Positions 52,511 to 63,590 of a stretch of 64,000 nucleotides of DNA are shown one piece after another. The notes below the pieces were generated by a model. That model did not search any database and was not told the origin of the DNA. It saw nothing but the letters and a program-made list of their open reading frames with translations. Source of the stretch: Microglena sp. YARC (lineage: Eukaryota; Chlorophyta; Chlorophyceae; Chlamydomonadales; Chlamydomonadaceae); contig CM039463.1 in assembly GCA_022414725.1 (NCBI GenBank), positions 84,976,620 through 85,040,619 of the forward strand. The letters are read 5' to 3'. Within the stretch, counting starts at the first letter, position 1. The number at the start of each line of letters is the position of its first letter. Made by a program: the position numbers and the translations under genes.

Positions 52511-53198
52511 AGCACCCCTCTTCCCAACCCCATCCCCAACCCCTGCCTTTTGCTGAGGAGGTCAGAGCCTCCATGCACTCCCTCAGTGCTGCCAATGTAT
52601 TCGGCTCAAACGCCGGTGAATCAGAGCCCCCCCCCCCCCCCAAAAAACACACACACACACACACACAAACACACACACCACACACACCACACACACACAC
52701 AACCCCACGCCAACCCATGTATTTCGCACAGGAGTTTGGAGCTTCCATGCACTCCCTTTGTGACACCAACATATTCGGCGTATACGCCGGTGAATCCACC
52801 CCCCAATCCCAACCCAACCCAACCCAACCCACCCAACCTCCAAACCCCAAACCCAAACCCAAACCCCAAACCCATCCCAACCCATCCCCAAACCCAACCC
52901 CCAATCCCATTCCCAACCCCCAACCCCCACTCCCAACCCAACTCCCAACCCCAACCCAACCCACAACCCCAAACCCTAACCCAACCCACAACCCCAATCC
53001 ATGCCCACCCCCCACCCCCATCCCCAACCCATCCCCAATCCCTCAGTGCTGTCAACGTATTCGGCGCAAATGCCCCACTACCACCAACACCAAAACCTCA
53101 AACAACACTTTCACCAACACTAACAACACCAACAACACCAACGACACACACACCACCACCAGCAACAACAACACCATGTCACCCCCTGCCTTGCGCAG
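52274..53198 (+). repeat. Intron 6 end: exon-7 acceptor copies and C-rich satellites
   Basis: Copies of the start of exon 7 lie at about 52548-52626 (TCCATGCACTCCCTCAGTGC...GCCGGTGAATCAGAG), 52731-52796 and 53038-53075, separated by (CA)n, CCCAACCCAACC and CACCAAC stretches. The fourth copy is the real exon. The array also carries CGCACAGGAGTTTGGAG, an intact-looking acceptor, at 52721. Confidence 0.85.
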
Positions 53199-53347
53199 AG
53201 GAGTTTGGAGCCTCCATGCACTCCCTCAGTGCTGCCAATGTATTCGGCTCATACGCCGGTGAATCAGAGCGACGGCTGCGGGAGGTCTTTGAGGCAGCAC
53301 GTGCCGATGCAGCAGTCGGCAAGGTGGCCCTCATATTCCTGGACGAG
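53199..53347 (+). CDS. AFG2B-type ATPase, exon 7 (D1, pore loop to Walker B)
   Basis: 149 nt after CTTGCGCAG. Reads EEFGASMHSLSAANVFGSYA, GESERRLREVFEAARADA and AVGKVALIFLDE. GESERRLREVF is the helix after the D1 pore loop, and LIFLDE-ID (completed by exon 8) is Walker B with the catalytic Glu. Phase 1 in (restoring VA-EEFG), phase 0 out at GTGAGC. Confidence 0.93.
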
Positions 53348-55445
53348 GTGAGCTAATGTTATCATGTATTGTCGTGTATTGGGTGAGGGAGGAGTTGGGG
53401 GTGTGGATGGGGGTTGGGGGTCTGGGTTTGGGTGTGGATTAACCCGCGTATGTGCCTAGTACGTTAGTTGCGCTGAGGAGAGTCTTTGAGGCAGCACGTG
53501 CTGATGCAGCAGTCGGCAAGGTGGCCCTCATATTCCTGGACGAGGTGAGCTGTCATGTATTGGGTGGGGGAGGAGTTGGGGGTGTGGATGGGGGTTGGGG
53601 GTCTGGGTTTGGGTGTGGATTCACCCGCTTATGTGCCTAGTACGTTAGTTGTGCTGAGGGAGGTCTTTGAGGCAGCTCGTGCTGATGCAGTAGTCGGCAA
53701 GGTGGCCCTCATATTCCTGGACAAGTGAGCTGTCGTTTATTGGGTGGGGGAGGAGTTGGGGATGTGGATGGGGGTTGGGGGATGGGGTTGGGGTGTGGAT
53801 TCATCTGCATATGTGCTGAGTATATTGGCAGCGCCGAGAGAGGTCTGTGAGGCTGTTGTGCTGTTGCAGTTGTCAGCAAGGAAGAGTTGGATGTGGTTGG
53901 GGGTGTGGTGGGGGTCGGATTCACCCGCGTATGTACCGAGTACGTTTGCGGGGCGTAGTGAGATCTTTGAGGCAGCACGTGCTGATGCAGCAGTCGGCAA
54001 GGTGGCCCTCATATTCCTGGACGAGGTGAGCTGTCATGTATTGGGTGGGGGAGGAGTTGGGGATGTGGTTGGGGAGGGTGGGTGGGAGGTGGAGTTTGGG
54101 TTGGGGTTGGGGATCGGAGTGGAGGTTGGGGATTCCATGTTGTACCACTCCACTCCACACCACCTCCAACACCACCACCTACATCATCACCAACATCACC
54201 TATCAATCCGTTCCCGATATCCTCGTCTTTACTTATTCCTCTTGCTCAACAACACACCACACAAACTTCAAACCACTCGACCCCACACCTCATCCACCAC
54301 TCACATTCATACACGCACAGAGCATCACCACCACGACCACTACAACCAACACTACCTCTTCCACCTCCATCAACACCTACACCAACACCGTCACCAACAC
54401 CTACACAAACTCCTACACCACCAACACCTTAACCGCCAACCCCACAACCACAACCACCAACACCAACACCACCTACACCAAAATCACCAACACCACCAGC
54501 ACCTCCACCACCAACACCACTACCTCCACCAAGGCCATCAGCACCTCCACCTCCACCAACAACACCTCCAACACCACCTCCAACACCAGCACCAACAACA
54601 CCAACACCTATACCGCCAACACCATAACCACAACCAACAACAACACCAACACCTACACCTACACCTACACCGCCACCACCACCACCACCTGCACTGACAC
54701 CTACACCACCCAACACCAACACCTACACCGCCAACACTACAACCACCAACACCACCAACACCACCAACACCACCAACACCTCCACCACCTCCACTAACAC
54801 CACCAACACCTCCACCAACACCAACACCACCTCCAACATCACCTCCACCACCAGCACCACCACCACCTCCACCACCAGCACCAACAACTCCACCAACACC
54901 ACCAACAACTCCACCTCCACCTCCTCCAACAACAACAACAACAACTACAACACCTCCACCACCACCACCAACACACCCTCCACCAACATCAACAACACCA
55001 TCATCTCAACAGATTGATGCCTTATTAACCCGACGGGACAGCTGTCGCCAACACAAAGCCCGAGTTGTGGCACAGCTACTCACGCTGATGGATGGCGCAA
55101 ACATTAAGCCAGATCAGCATCAATACCACCTCCAACACCAGCACCAATACCTCCACCAACACCAACACCACCAACACCTCCAACACCAACACCACCTCCA
55201 ACACCAGCACCAACACCTCCACCAACATCACCTCCACAAACACCTTCACCAACATTACCTCAACCAACACCACCAACACCAACACCTCCACCACCAGCAC
55301 CAACAACACCTCTACCTCTACCTCAACCAACACCAGCACCTCCAACACCTCCACCTCCCCCCCCCACACACCTCCACCACCAGCACCACCAACACCTCCC
55401 CCTCCCCCAACACCACCTCCAACACCAACACCATCATCGCCACAG
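53348..55445 (+). repeat. Intron 7: four exon-7 donor copies, then ACC satellite with an exon-8 copy
   Basis: The exon-7 end (GTCTTTGAGGCAGCACGTGC ... CATATTCCTGGACGAG/GTGAGC) is copied with junctions at 53545, about 53728, near 53885 (decayed) and 54026, each followed by G/T-rich GGGGGAGGAGTTGGGG. 54150-55000 and 55110-55440 are CCACCAACACC sequence. At 55015-55113 lies a decayed copy of exon 8 (ATTGATGCCTTATTAACCCG) after an ACAG acceptor. Confidence 0.88.
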
Positions 55446-55560
55446 ATTGATGCATTATGTCCCCGTCGGGACAGCGGCCGCCAACACGAAGCTCGAGTTG
55501 TGGCACAGCTACTGACGCTGATGGATGGGGCCGACACTAAGCCAGATCAGAATCCCAAAG
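55446..55560 (+). CDS. AFG2B-type ATPase, exon 8 (D1)
   Basis: 115 nt after GCCACAG: IDALCPRRDSGRQHEARVVA then QLLTLMDGADTKPDQNPK plus G. DALCPRR and the (R/Q)xxxRVVAQLLTLMDG helix are conserved in AFG2B/CDC48B D1 domains. The earlier copy at 55015 reads DALLTRRDSCRQHKARVVAQ, with the conserved Cys-Pro lost, so this later copy is taken as functional. Confidence 0.92.
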
Positions 55561-55702
55561 GTGCGACCTAAACCTATCATTTTGCTTTAGGGGTGGATGG
55601 ATCTGATGGATCATTTTGAACCTAAAAACTGGATGGATGGATCTGATGAATCTCCTCAGGATATGTGGTGGTTGTAGACATGTGGTGGCTGTAGCCCGTT
55701 TC
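55561..55702 (+). repeat. Start of intron 8
   Basis: GTGCGACCTAAACC donor followed by GGGTGGATGGATCTGATGGA and TTTTGAACCTAAAAACTGG, the seed sequence of the minisatellite further down. Confidence 0.6.
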
Positions 55703-56103
55703 AGTGATACGATTGGTCTAGTGGTACACCAAATCGCTTTACCTACGAAGGGTCGGGGGTTCGATTCCCCCTACAGTCGCCCTTAGCGCTGCAGGTCGTT
55801 GTCAACCGCGATGGTAGCTTGTCTAGTCGAGGTGGTAGACCGTTCTCTGCCCGCATACGACGGGTTCCCTTATTTTCACGCCTCACCAGCAGGGTACTCC
55901 TTCTTGCCAAATTGGTCAGCACTTCAAGCGCACACACGTCAAATTGGTCAGCACTTTGTAGTGCAAAAGCGCAAAATCTGCGCGCTGCGCCCACAAGGGG
56001 TTGAAAAAAATGGGCGAAACGTGCAGAGGGGCTGAAAAAGGCAGCGCGGCACCGCGCTGTGGCGTGCGCTTAGTAGTACCCTGCTCACCAGGCGTTATCA
56101 TTA
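55703..56103 (+). mobile_element. tRNA-derived SINE interrupted by an M1 MITE
   Basis: Head with TGGTCTAGTGGTACACCA and GGGGTTCGATTCCCC, body GTCGTTGTCAACCGCGATGG, broken after ...TTCACGCCTCACCAG and resumed at CTCACCAGGCGTTATCATTAC. The break is exactly the M1 element at 55890-56083. Confidence 0.85.
55890..56083 (+). mobile_element. M1 MITE (194 bp) nested in a SINE
   Basis: CAGGGTACTCC...GTAGTACCCTG with identical flanking octamers CTCACCAG. Uninterrupted SINE copies show the single empty-site sequence CCACCAGGCGTTATC, confirming the insertion and its 8-bp duplication. Confidence 0.95.
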
Positions 56104-56735
56104 CTGTGGTGGCTGTTGGCCCGTGGCACAGCTACTGTTGATGATGGATGGGGGCAACACTAAGCCAGATCAGAATTCCGAAGGTGCGACCTAAAAACTG
56201 ACGATTTGCTTTAGGGGTTGATGGATGGCTTCGACACTAAGCCCGGTCAGAATCCCAAATTTGCGACTTCAAAAGTGTAATTTTTAACCTAAAACTGGAT
56301 GGATGGATCTGATGGATCATTTCGCTTTAGGGGTGAGTGGATCTGATGGATGGGGCCGACACTAAGCCAGATCAGAATCTCAGAGGTGCAACCTAAAAAC
56401 CATTATTTTGCTTTATTGGTGGATGGATGGGGCTAACACCAAGCCCAATCAGAATCCCTAATGTGCGACATGAAAACTGGTTGGATGGATCTGATGGATC
56501 ATGTTGAATCTAAAAACTGGATGGGTGGATGGATCTGATGGATCATTTTTAACCTAAAAACTAGATGGGTGGATGGATCTGATGGATCATTTTGAACCTA
56601 AAAACTTGATGGGTGGATGGATCTGATAGATCATTTTGAATCTAAAAACTAGATGGGTGGATGGATCTGATGGATCATTTTGAACCTAAGAACTGGATGG
56701 AAGGATCTGACGGATCATTTTGCTTTAGGGGTGGG
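56104..56735 (+). repeat. Exon-8 donor copies
   Basis: GTGGCACAGCTACTG...ATGGATGG(G/C)...ACACTAAGCCAGATCAGAAT and GGTGCGACCTAAAA recurs near 56130-56195, 56222-56275, 56340-56395 and 56425-56470, shortening progressively into GGATGGATCTGATGGATCAT units. Confidence 0.8.
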
Positions 56736-58320
56736 TTGATCTGCTGGATCATTTTGAACCTAAAAACTGGATAAAAGGATCTGCTGGATCATTTTGAACC
56801 TAAAAACTGGATGAAAGGATCTGCTGGATCATTTTGAACCTAAAAACTGGATAAAAGGATCTGCTGGATCATTTTGAACCTAAAAACTGGATGAAAGGAT
56901 CTGCTGGATCATTTTGAACCTAAAAACTGGATAAAAGGATCTGCTGGATCATTTTGAACCTAAAAACTGGATAAAAGGATCTGCTGGATCATTTTGAACC
57001 TAAAAACTGGATAAAAGGATCTGCTGGATCATTTTGAACCTACAAACTGGATAAAAGGATCTGCTGGATCATTTTGAACCTAAAAACTGGATAAAAGGAT
57101 CTGCTGGATCATTTTGAACCTAAAAACTGGATAAAAGGATCTGCTGGATCATTTTGAACCTAAAAACTGGATGAAAGGATCTGCTGGATCATTTTGAACC
57201 TAAAAACTGGATAAAAGGATCTGCTGGATCATTTTGAACCTAAAAACTGGATGAAAGGATCTGCTGGATCATTTTGAACCTAAAAACTGGATAAAAGGAT
57301 CTGCTGGATCATTTTGAACCTAGAAACTGGATAAAAGGATCTGCTGGATCATTTTGAACCTAAAAACTGGATAAAAGGATCTGCTGGATCATTTTGAACC
57401 TACAAACTGGATAAAAGGATCTGCTGGATCATTTTGAACCTAAAAACTGGATAAAAGGATCTGCTGGATCATTTTGAACCTAAAAACTGGATAAAGGATC
57501 TGCTGGATCATTTTGAACCTACAAACTGGATAAAAGGATCTGCTGGATCATTTTTGAACCTAAAAAACTGGATAAAAGGATCTGCTGGATCATTTTGAAC
57601 CTAGAAACTGGATAAAAGGATCTGCTGGATCATTTTGAACCTAAAAACTGGATAAAAGGATCTGCTGGATCATTTTGAACCTACAAACTGGATAAAAGGA
57701 TCTGCTGGATCATTTTGAACCTAAAAACTGGGATAAAAAGGATCTGCTGGATCATTTTGAAACCTAAAAAAACTGGATAAAAGGATCTGCTGGATCATTT
57801 TGAACCTAAAAACTGGAATAAAAGGATCTGCTGGATCATTTTGAACCTACAAACTGGATAAAAGGATCTGCTGGATCATTTTGAACCTACAAACTGGATA
57901 AAAGGATCTGCTGGATCATTTTGAACCTAAAAACTGGATAAAAGGATCTGCTGGATCATTTTGAACCTAAAAACTGGATAAAAGGATCTGCTGGATCATT
58001 TTGAACCTAAAAACTGGATAAAAGGATCTGCTGGATCATTTTGAACCTAAAAACTGGATAAAAGGATCTGCTGGATCATTTTGAACCTAAAAAACTGGAT
58101 AAAAGGATCTGCTGGATCATTTTGAACCTAAAAACTGGATAAAAGGATCTGCTGGATCATTTTGAACCTAAAAACTGGATAAAAGGATCTGCTGGATCAT
58201 TTTGAACCTAAAAACTGGATAAAAGGATCTGCTGGATCATTTTGAACCTAAAAACTGGATAAAAGGATCTGCTGGATCATTTTGAACCTAAGAACTGCAT
58301 GAAAGGATCTGCTGGATCAT
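56736..58320 (+). repeat. 40-bp minisatellite, about 40 units, in intron 8
   Basis: Unit GGATCTGCTGGATCATTTTG then AACCTAAAAACTGGATAAAA, repeated with very few differences; GATGAAAG variants cluster near the start. It grades at both ends into GGATGGATCTGATGGATCAT units, so it is an expansion of the exon-8-derived repeat. The region 57700-57830 has extra single bases. Confidence 0.95.
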
Positions 58321-58746
58321 TTTGCTTTAGGGGTGGGTTGATCTGATGGATCATTTGAACCTAAAAACTGGATGGATGGATCTGATGGATCATTTTAAAC
58401 CTAAGAACTGGATGGAAGGATTTGACGGATCATTGTGCTTAAGGGTGGGTTGATCTGATGAATCATTTGAACCTAAAAACTGGATGGATGGATCTGATGG
58501 ATCATCTTGCTCTAGGGGTGGGTAGATCTGATGGATCTTTTGAACCTAAAAACTGGATGGATGGATCTGATGGATCATCTTGCTCTAGGGGTGGGTAGAT
58601 CTGATGGATCATTTGAACTTAAAAACTGGATGGATGGATCTGATGGATCATCTTGCTCTAGGGGTGGGTAGATCAGATGTATTATTTGTGCCCACACACA
58701 ATTTCTTTGTTTTTCTGTGCCCCCGAACCATTTCTTGGCTTATTTG
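58321..58746 (+). repeat. GGATGGATCTGATGGATCAT flank of the minisatellite
   Basis: About eight longer units containing CTTGCTCTAGGGGTGGGTAGA or TTTGCTTTAGGGGTGGGTTG, ending near 58680. Then GTGCCCACACAC-type sequence. Confidence 0.7.
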
Positions 58747-58934
58747 TAGGGATAGGCAACATGAAATCATACGATATCATGTCATTATACAATATCATAT
58801 GATATCATATGATGCTTGCAGTCTGACGAGGCTAGAGCTACCATTTTATGTACAATATCATATGATGCAATTTGTATGATATCATATGATATCATACTCG
58901 CCTTTGGTCAAATCATATGATATGCCGATCCCTA
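58747..58934. mobile_element. M2 MITE (188 bp)
   Basis: TAGGGATAGGCA...TGCCGATCCCTA, flanked by CTTATTTG and CTTATTAG (7 of 8). Same palindromic interior as other M2 copies, inserted in intron 8. Confidence 0.88.
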
Positions 58935-58960
58935 CTTATTAGTGCCCACACACCATTTAA

Positions 58961-60523
<1,563 letters not shown>

Positions 60524-60662
60524 GCTTCACACCTCTGGGCTCCAGCTGGACGCTGACCTGGATCTTGCCCAGGTGGCGTCTACCTGTCATGGCTATAGTG
60601 GTGCAGACCTAGCAGCCTTAGCTAGGGAGGCAGCTATGCATGCCCTCTCCTCAATGGCTCAG
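60524..60662 (+). CDS. AFG2B-type ATPase, exon 10 (D1 helical lid)
   Basis: 139 nt after CACCTTGCAG: LHTSGLQLDADLDLAQVAST then CHGYSGADLAALAREAAMHA and LSSMAQ, ending at GTAAGC. GYSGADLxALxREAAxxAL is the sensor-2/helical lid of the AAA fold. Phase 2 in (ILR-LHT), phase 0 out. Confidence 0.94.
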
Positions 60663-60747
60663 GTAAGCAGCCTGGGTATTCTTCACTCTAACTTCAGTTG
60701 GGCAATTAAAAAAATGACTTCAACTTGAGTTGGGCTATACCCTTCAG

Positions 60748-60992
60748 CCCTCCACGGCTATAATAGTGCAGACCTAGCAGCTTTAGCTAGGGAGGCAGCT
60801 ATGCGTGCTCTCTCCTCAATGGCTCAGGTAAGCAGCCTGGGTATTCTTCACTCTAACTTCAGTTGGGCAATTAAAAAAATGACTTCAACTTGAGTTGGGC
60901 TATTCCCTTCAGCCCTCCACGGCTATAGTGGTGCAGATCTAGCAGCCTTAGCTAGGGAGGCAGCTATGCATGCTCTCTCCTCAATGGCTCAG
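60748..60992 (+). repeat. Two complete mini-exon copies of exon 10's 3' part
   Basis: 60748-60827 and 60913-60992 are both 80 nt, bounded by CCCTTCAG and a GT (GTAAGC; GTTAGA). Both still encode HGY(N/S)(S/G)ADLAALAREAAM in one frame. In the frame set by exon 10 they would hit a stop (CCC TCC ACG ... TAG), so inclusion would truncate the protein. Confidence 0.75.
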
Positions 60993-62082
60993 GTTAGAAG
61001 GTTGAGTAGTCTTCACTTGACTTCTGAGGTTTGGCTTACGAGGTTTGGCATTGGGGGTTTGGCTTATGAGGTTTGGCTTAATTTTTGAGCCTTAGCTAGG
61101 GAGGCAGCCATGCATGCTCTCTCCTCAATGGATCAGGTAAACAGCCTGAGTAGTCTTCACTCTAACTTCAGTTGGGCACTTCCTTATAGCCTACCACGGC
61201 TATAGTGGTGCTGACCTAGTAGCCTTTGCCAGGAAGGCTGACTGGTTTTGACCTTGACCTATTGATCTAGCCACCTATTGACCTTGTCCTATTGACCTGG
61301 CAGCTGAGTCAGGGTCCGCACAGTGGGGGGAAGTTAGTCCCCACAAAGCCAGTCCCCAGTGAATCAGATCTCCTCGGGTTCAGGGTTTAGGGTATAGGTT
61401 TCTGATTCCCTGGGGACTGGCTTTGTGGGCACTAGCTTCCCCCCTCCGGTGCGCACGGAGTTTCCCAACCTCGGATGACCTTGACCTTGACCTATGACCT
61501 TGACCTTGACCTCGGATGACCTATGACCTTGACCTTGACCTATTGATCTAGCCACCTATTGACCTATTGACCTAGCAGCTAGGTCAGGGTGCGCACGGAG
61601 TTGCCCAACCTCAGATGACCTATTGACCTTGACCTATTGATCTAGCCACCCATTGACCTATTGACCTATTGACCTAGCAGCTGGGTCAGGGTGTGCACAG
61701 AGTTGCCCAACCTCAGATGATCCAATTAATTATAGACTACCAGGAGGGGCTGGAGTAACAAGTAGCTACCTGTCAACACACTGAGTGGTATTGACCTTGA
61801 CCTATTGACCTAGCAGCTGGGCCAGGGTGCGCACGGTGGGGGGAAGTTAGTCCCCACAAAGCCAGTCCCCAGTAAATCAGATCTCCTCGGGTTTAGGGTT
61901 CAGGGTTTAGGGTATAGGTTTCTGATTCACTGGGGACTGGCTTTGTGGGGACTAGCTTCTCCCCTCCGGTGTGCACAGAGTTGCCCAACCTCGGATGATC
62001 CAATTAATTATAGACTACCAGGAGGGGCAGAAGTAACAACTAGCTACCTATCAACACACTGAGTGGTATTGACCTTGCAGTC

Positions 62083-62310
62083 CAGTGATTTTTTTTAAAT
62101 CTGAAAGTGGGTTGTTCCTAGCTTTATGGTTCTAGGCCTCCTCCAGGGACAGCGTTTTAGTGCTTTCTGTAGCTTTTTATAGCTCTATGCAGCTCTATGT
62201 AGCTTTTTAAGGCCATTTAGGGCAAAACAACTTTTTTCTTTTTTTAGAGGGATAATTTCGCTGAAACGAAAACTTTCAATCGCAATTTATAGCGGGGGAA
62301 ATAATCCCTG
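62083..62310 (+). mobile_element. M4 MITE (228 bp)
   Basis: CAGTGATTTTTTTTAAATCTG...AATAATCCCTG with the family interior. Flanking octamers TTGCAGTC and CTTTGATT do not match, so one flank has been altered. Confidence 0.75.
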
Positions 62311-62335
62311 CTTTGATTCCGGTTCGGAGAACGGT

Positions 62336-62520
62336 TCAATGAGTGATTTTTTCGCTGGACTGAAGATGGTGTTGGGTTCGAATCCCTACAGGTGCGCTTT
62401 AGTGTTGGCGGTCGCTGTCAACCGCCATAGTAGCACTGTCCAGGTGAATTAGCAGCCCCGTCTCTACCGCCGTAAGACAGGGCTCCCTTAATACCACGCC
62501 CCACCAGGCGTTATCATTTC
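62336..62520 (+). mobile_element. tRNA-derived SINE
   Basis: B box GGGTTCGAATCCC, then GCGGTCGCTGTCAACCGCCA, ACTGTCCAGGTGAATTAGCA and the tail CACCAGGCGTTATCATTT. The A-box region is decayed. Confidence 0.75.
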
Positions 62521-62539
62521 TGCTACCTACACAAATAAG

Positions 62540-62640
62540 TAAATAAATAGGATGCCTTAATATACATGGCGTGAGGTTGAGGGGGCGGGCCCGTTTCCTT
62601 GCACTGGAGCCAAACACCAATAAACCTCCACAAATGTCCT
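62540..62640 (+). repeat. GGCGTGAGGTTGAGG dispersed repeat
   Basis: AAATAAGTAAATAAATAGGA, GGCGTGAGGTTGAGGGGGCG and CTTGCACTGGAGCC, as at 31600 and 33840. Confidence 0.55.
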
Positions 62641-62702
62641 GATCTGGCCGAATCTCCACTTAACCCATCACAGAAAAATCAGATCTGACGCACCAACTCC
62701 AT

Positions 62703-62932
62703 CAGTGATTTTTTTTCAAATCTGAAAGTGGGTTTCTCGTAGCTTTAAAGTTTTAAGCCTCCTCCAGGGACAGCGTTTTTGGTGCTTTCTATAGCTTTTT
62801 TACAGCTTTTTTGTAGCTTTTTTTAGGGCAGGAAAAAAAAAAAAAAAAAAAAAAAAAATTATATAGCGATAATTTCGCTAAAACGGGGTCAAAACTAGCA
62901 ACCACTATATATAGCGGAAATAAAAATCCCTG
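62703..62932 (+). mobile_element. M4 MITE (230 bp)
   Basis: CAGTGATTTTTTTTCAAATC...AAAAATCCCTG with flanks AACTCCAT and ACCTCCAT (7 of 8). Contains a poly-A run in the variable central part. Confidence 0.88.
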
Positions 62933-62954
62933 ACCTCCATCTCACCCGATCCAG

Positions 62955-63170
62955 ACAAGTTCTATGCAGCGTCGCCTGCAACGCTAAAAAATTGGTGGGA
63001 GAGTGATCGAGGAGTGAAAGGGGCAACGGAAGCGAATTAGTTACGAGACTGTTGGCAGACGTGTCGGGCTTCAGCGCGGTCAGACGGGTGGATGGATGGA
63101 TGGTCAGACGGACAAATGGGGTAAACATGGGGGCTCCCCCCCACTCAGAAGGGGGGGCTCCGCCAAAAAT
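62955..63170 (-). repeat. Family-E dispersed repeat
   Basis: AAGTTCTATGCAGCGTCGCC ... GCAGACGTGTCGGGCTTCAG ... GGGGGGGCTCCGCCAAAAAT, the inverse of the copies at 1866 and 40302. The ends GCAGCGTCGC(C/T)TGC and GGGGGCTC are conserved in all copies. Confidence 0.65.
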
Positions 63171-63368
63171 CAGATCTGCTGCACCAACCTCCACTTCATC
63201 CAATCCATACAAATCAGATCTGACGCACCAACCTCAAATCAACCACCAACCACCAACCAACCACCAACCTTCAACCAAACAACCAACAACCAACCAACAA
63301 CCAACCAACCAACAACCAACAACCAACAACCAACCAACAACCAACCAACACCAACTCACCCAATCCAG

Positions 63369-63590
63369 AAAATGCTCAGCTTGACTGACTTGTCCACGTT
63401 TGGTTCCGGGGCTTGCAACTTCTCCTCGCTTAACCAAGGCTTGCCAAGCAGCACGGGAAGCACAGCATCAGATGCAGGTCCTAGCTTCCCCTCGGTCTCA
63501 GTCACCCAGTCTGACTTCCAGCTAGCGACGAAACGAGTGGGGCCGTCCATTGTAAGGGGGGCTCAGGTGGAGGTTGCAGCTGTCAAAGAA
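63369..63590 (+). CDS. AFG2B-type ATPase, exon 11 (D1-D2 linker)
   Basis: 222 nt, 74 codons after CAATCCAG. A Ser/Gly-rich spacer leads to SVTQSDFQLATKRVGPSIVR then GAQVEVAAVKE. The pattern (V/L)T..DF..A...VGPS..RG..VE(I/V)..V is the linker before D2 in plant CDC48B and other AFG2 proteins (next expected: W-(D/E)-D-(I/V)-GG). The donor is probably GTGTAA at 63591; GTGGAG after GGGGCTCAG is an alternative. D2 exons lie past the window. Confidence 0.82.

Larger units (their letters stand above)
60663..63368 (+). repeat. Intron 10: exon-10 copies, dinucleotide blocks, MITEs, SINE
   Basis: Exon-10 3' ends are copied with donors at 60828, 60993 and 61137 and a partial copy near 61192-61240. 61250-62080 is TTGACCTATTGACCTAGCAG sequence with a duplicated 170-bp block (GGGGGAAGTTAGTCCCCACA). 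Family E (minus) at 62955-63170 and ACCAACCAACAACC sequence (63235-63355) precede the next acceptor. Confidence 0.85.

Noticed and set aside
54036..55571. Thr/Asn- and Gln/His-rich open frames, and Gly/Val-rich frames on the other strand
   Set aside because: CCACCAACACC simple sequence inside intron 7; only the parts after the AG at 55014 and 55445 resemble exon 8.
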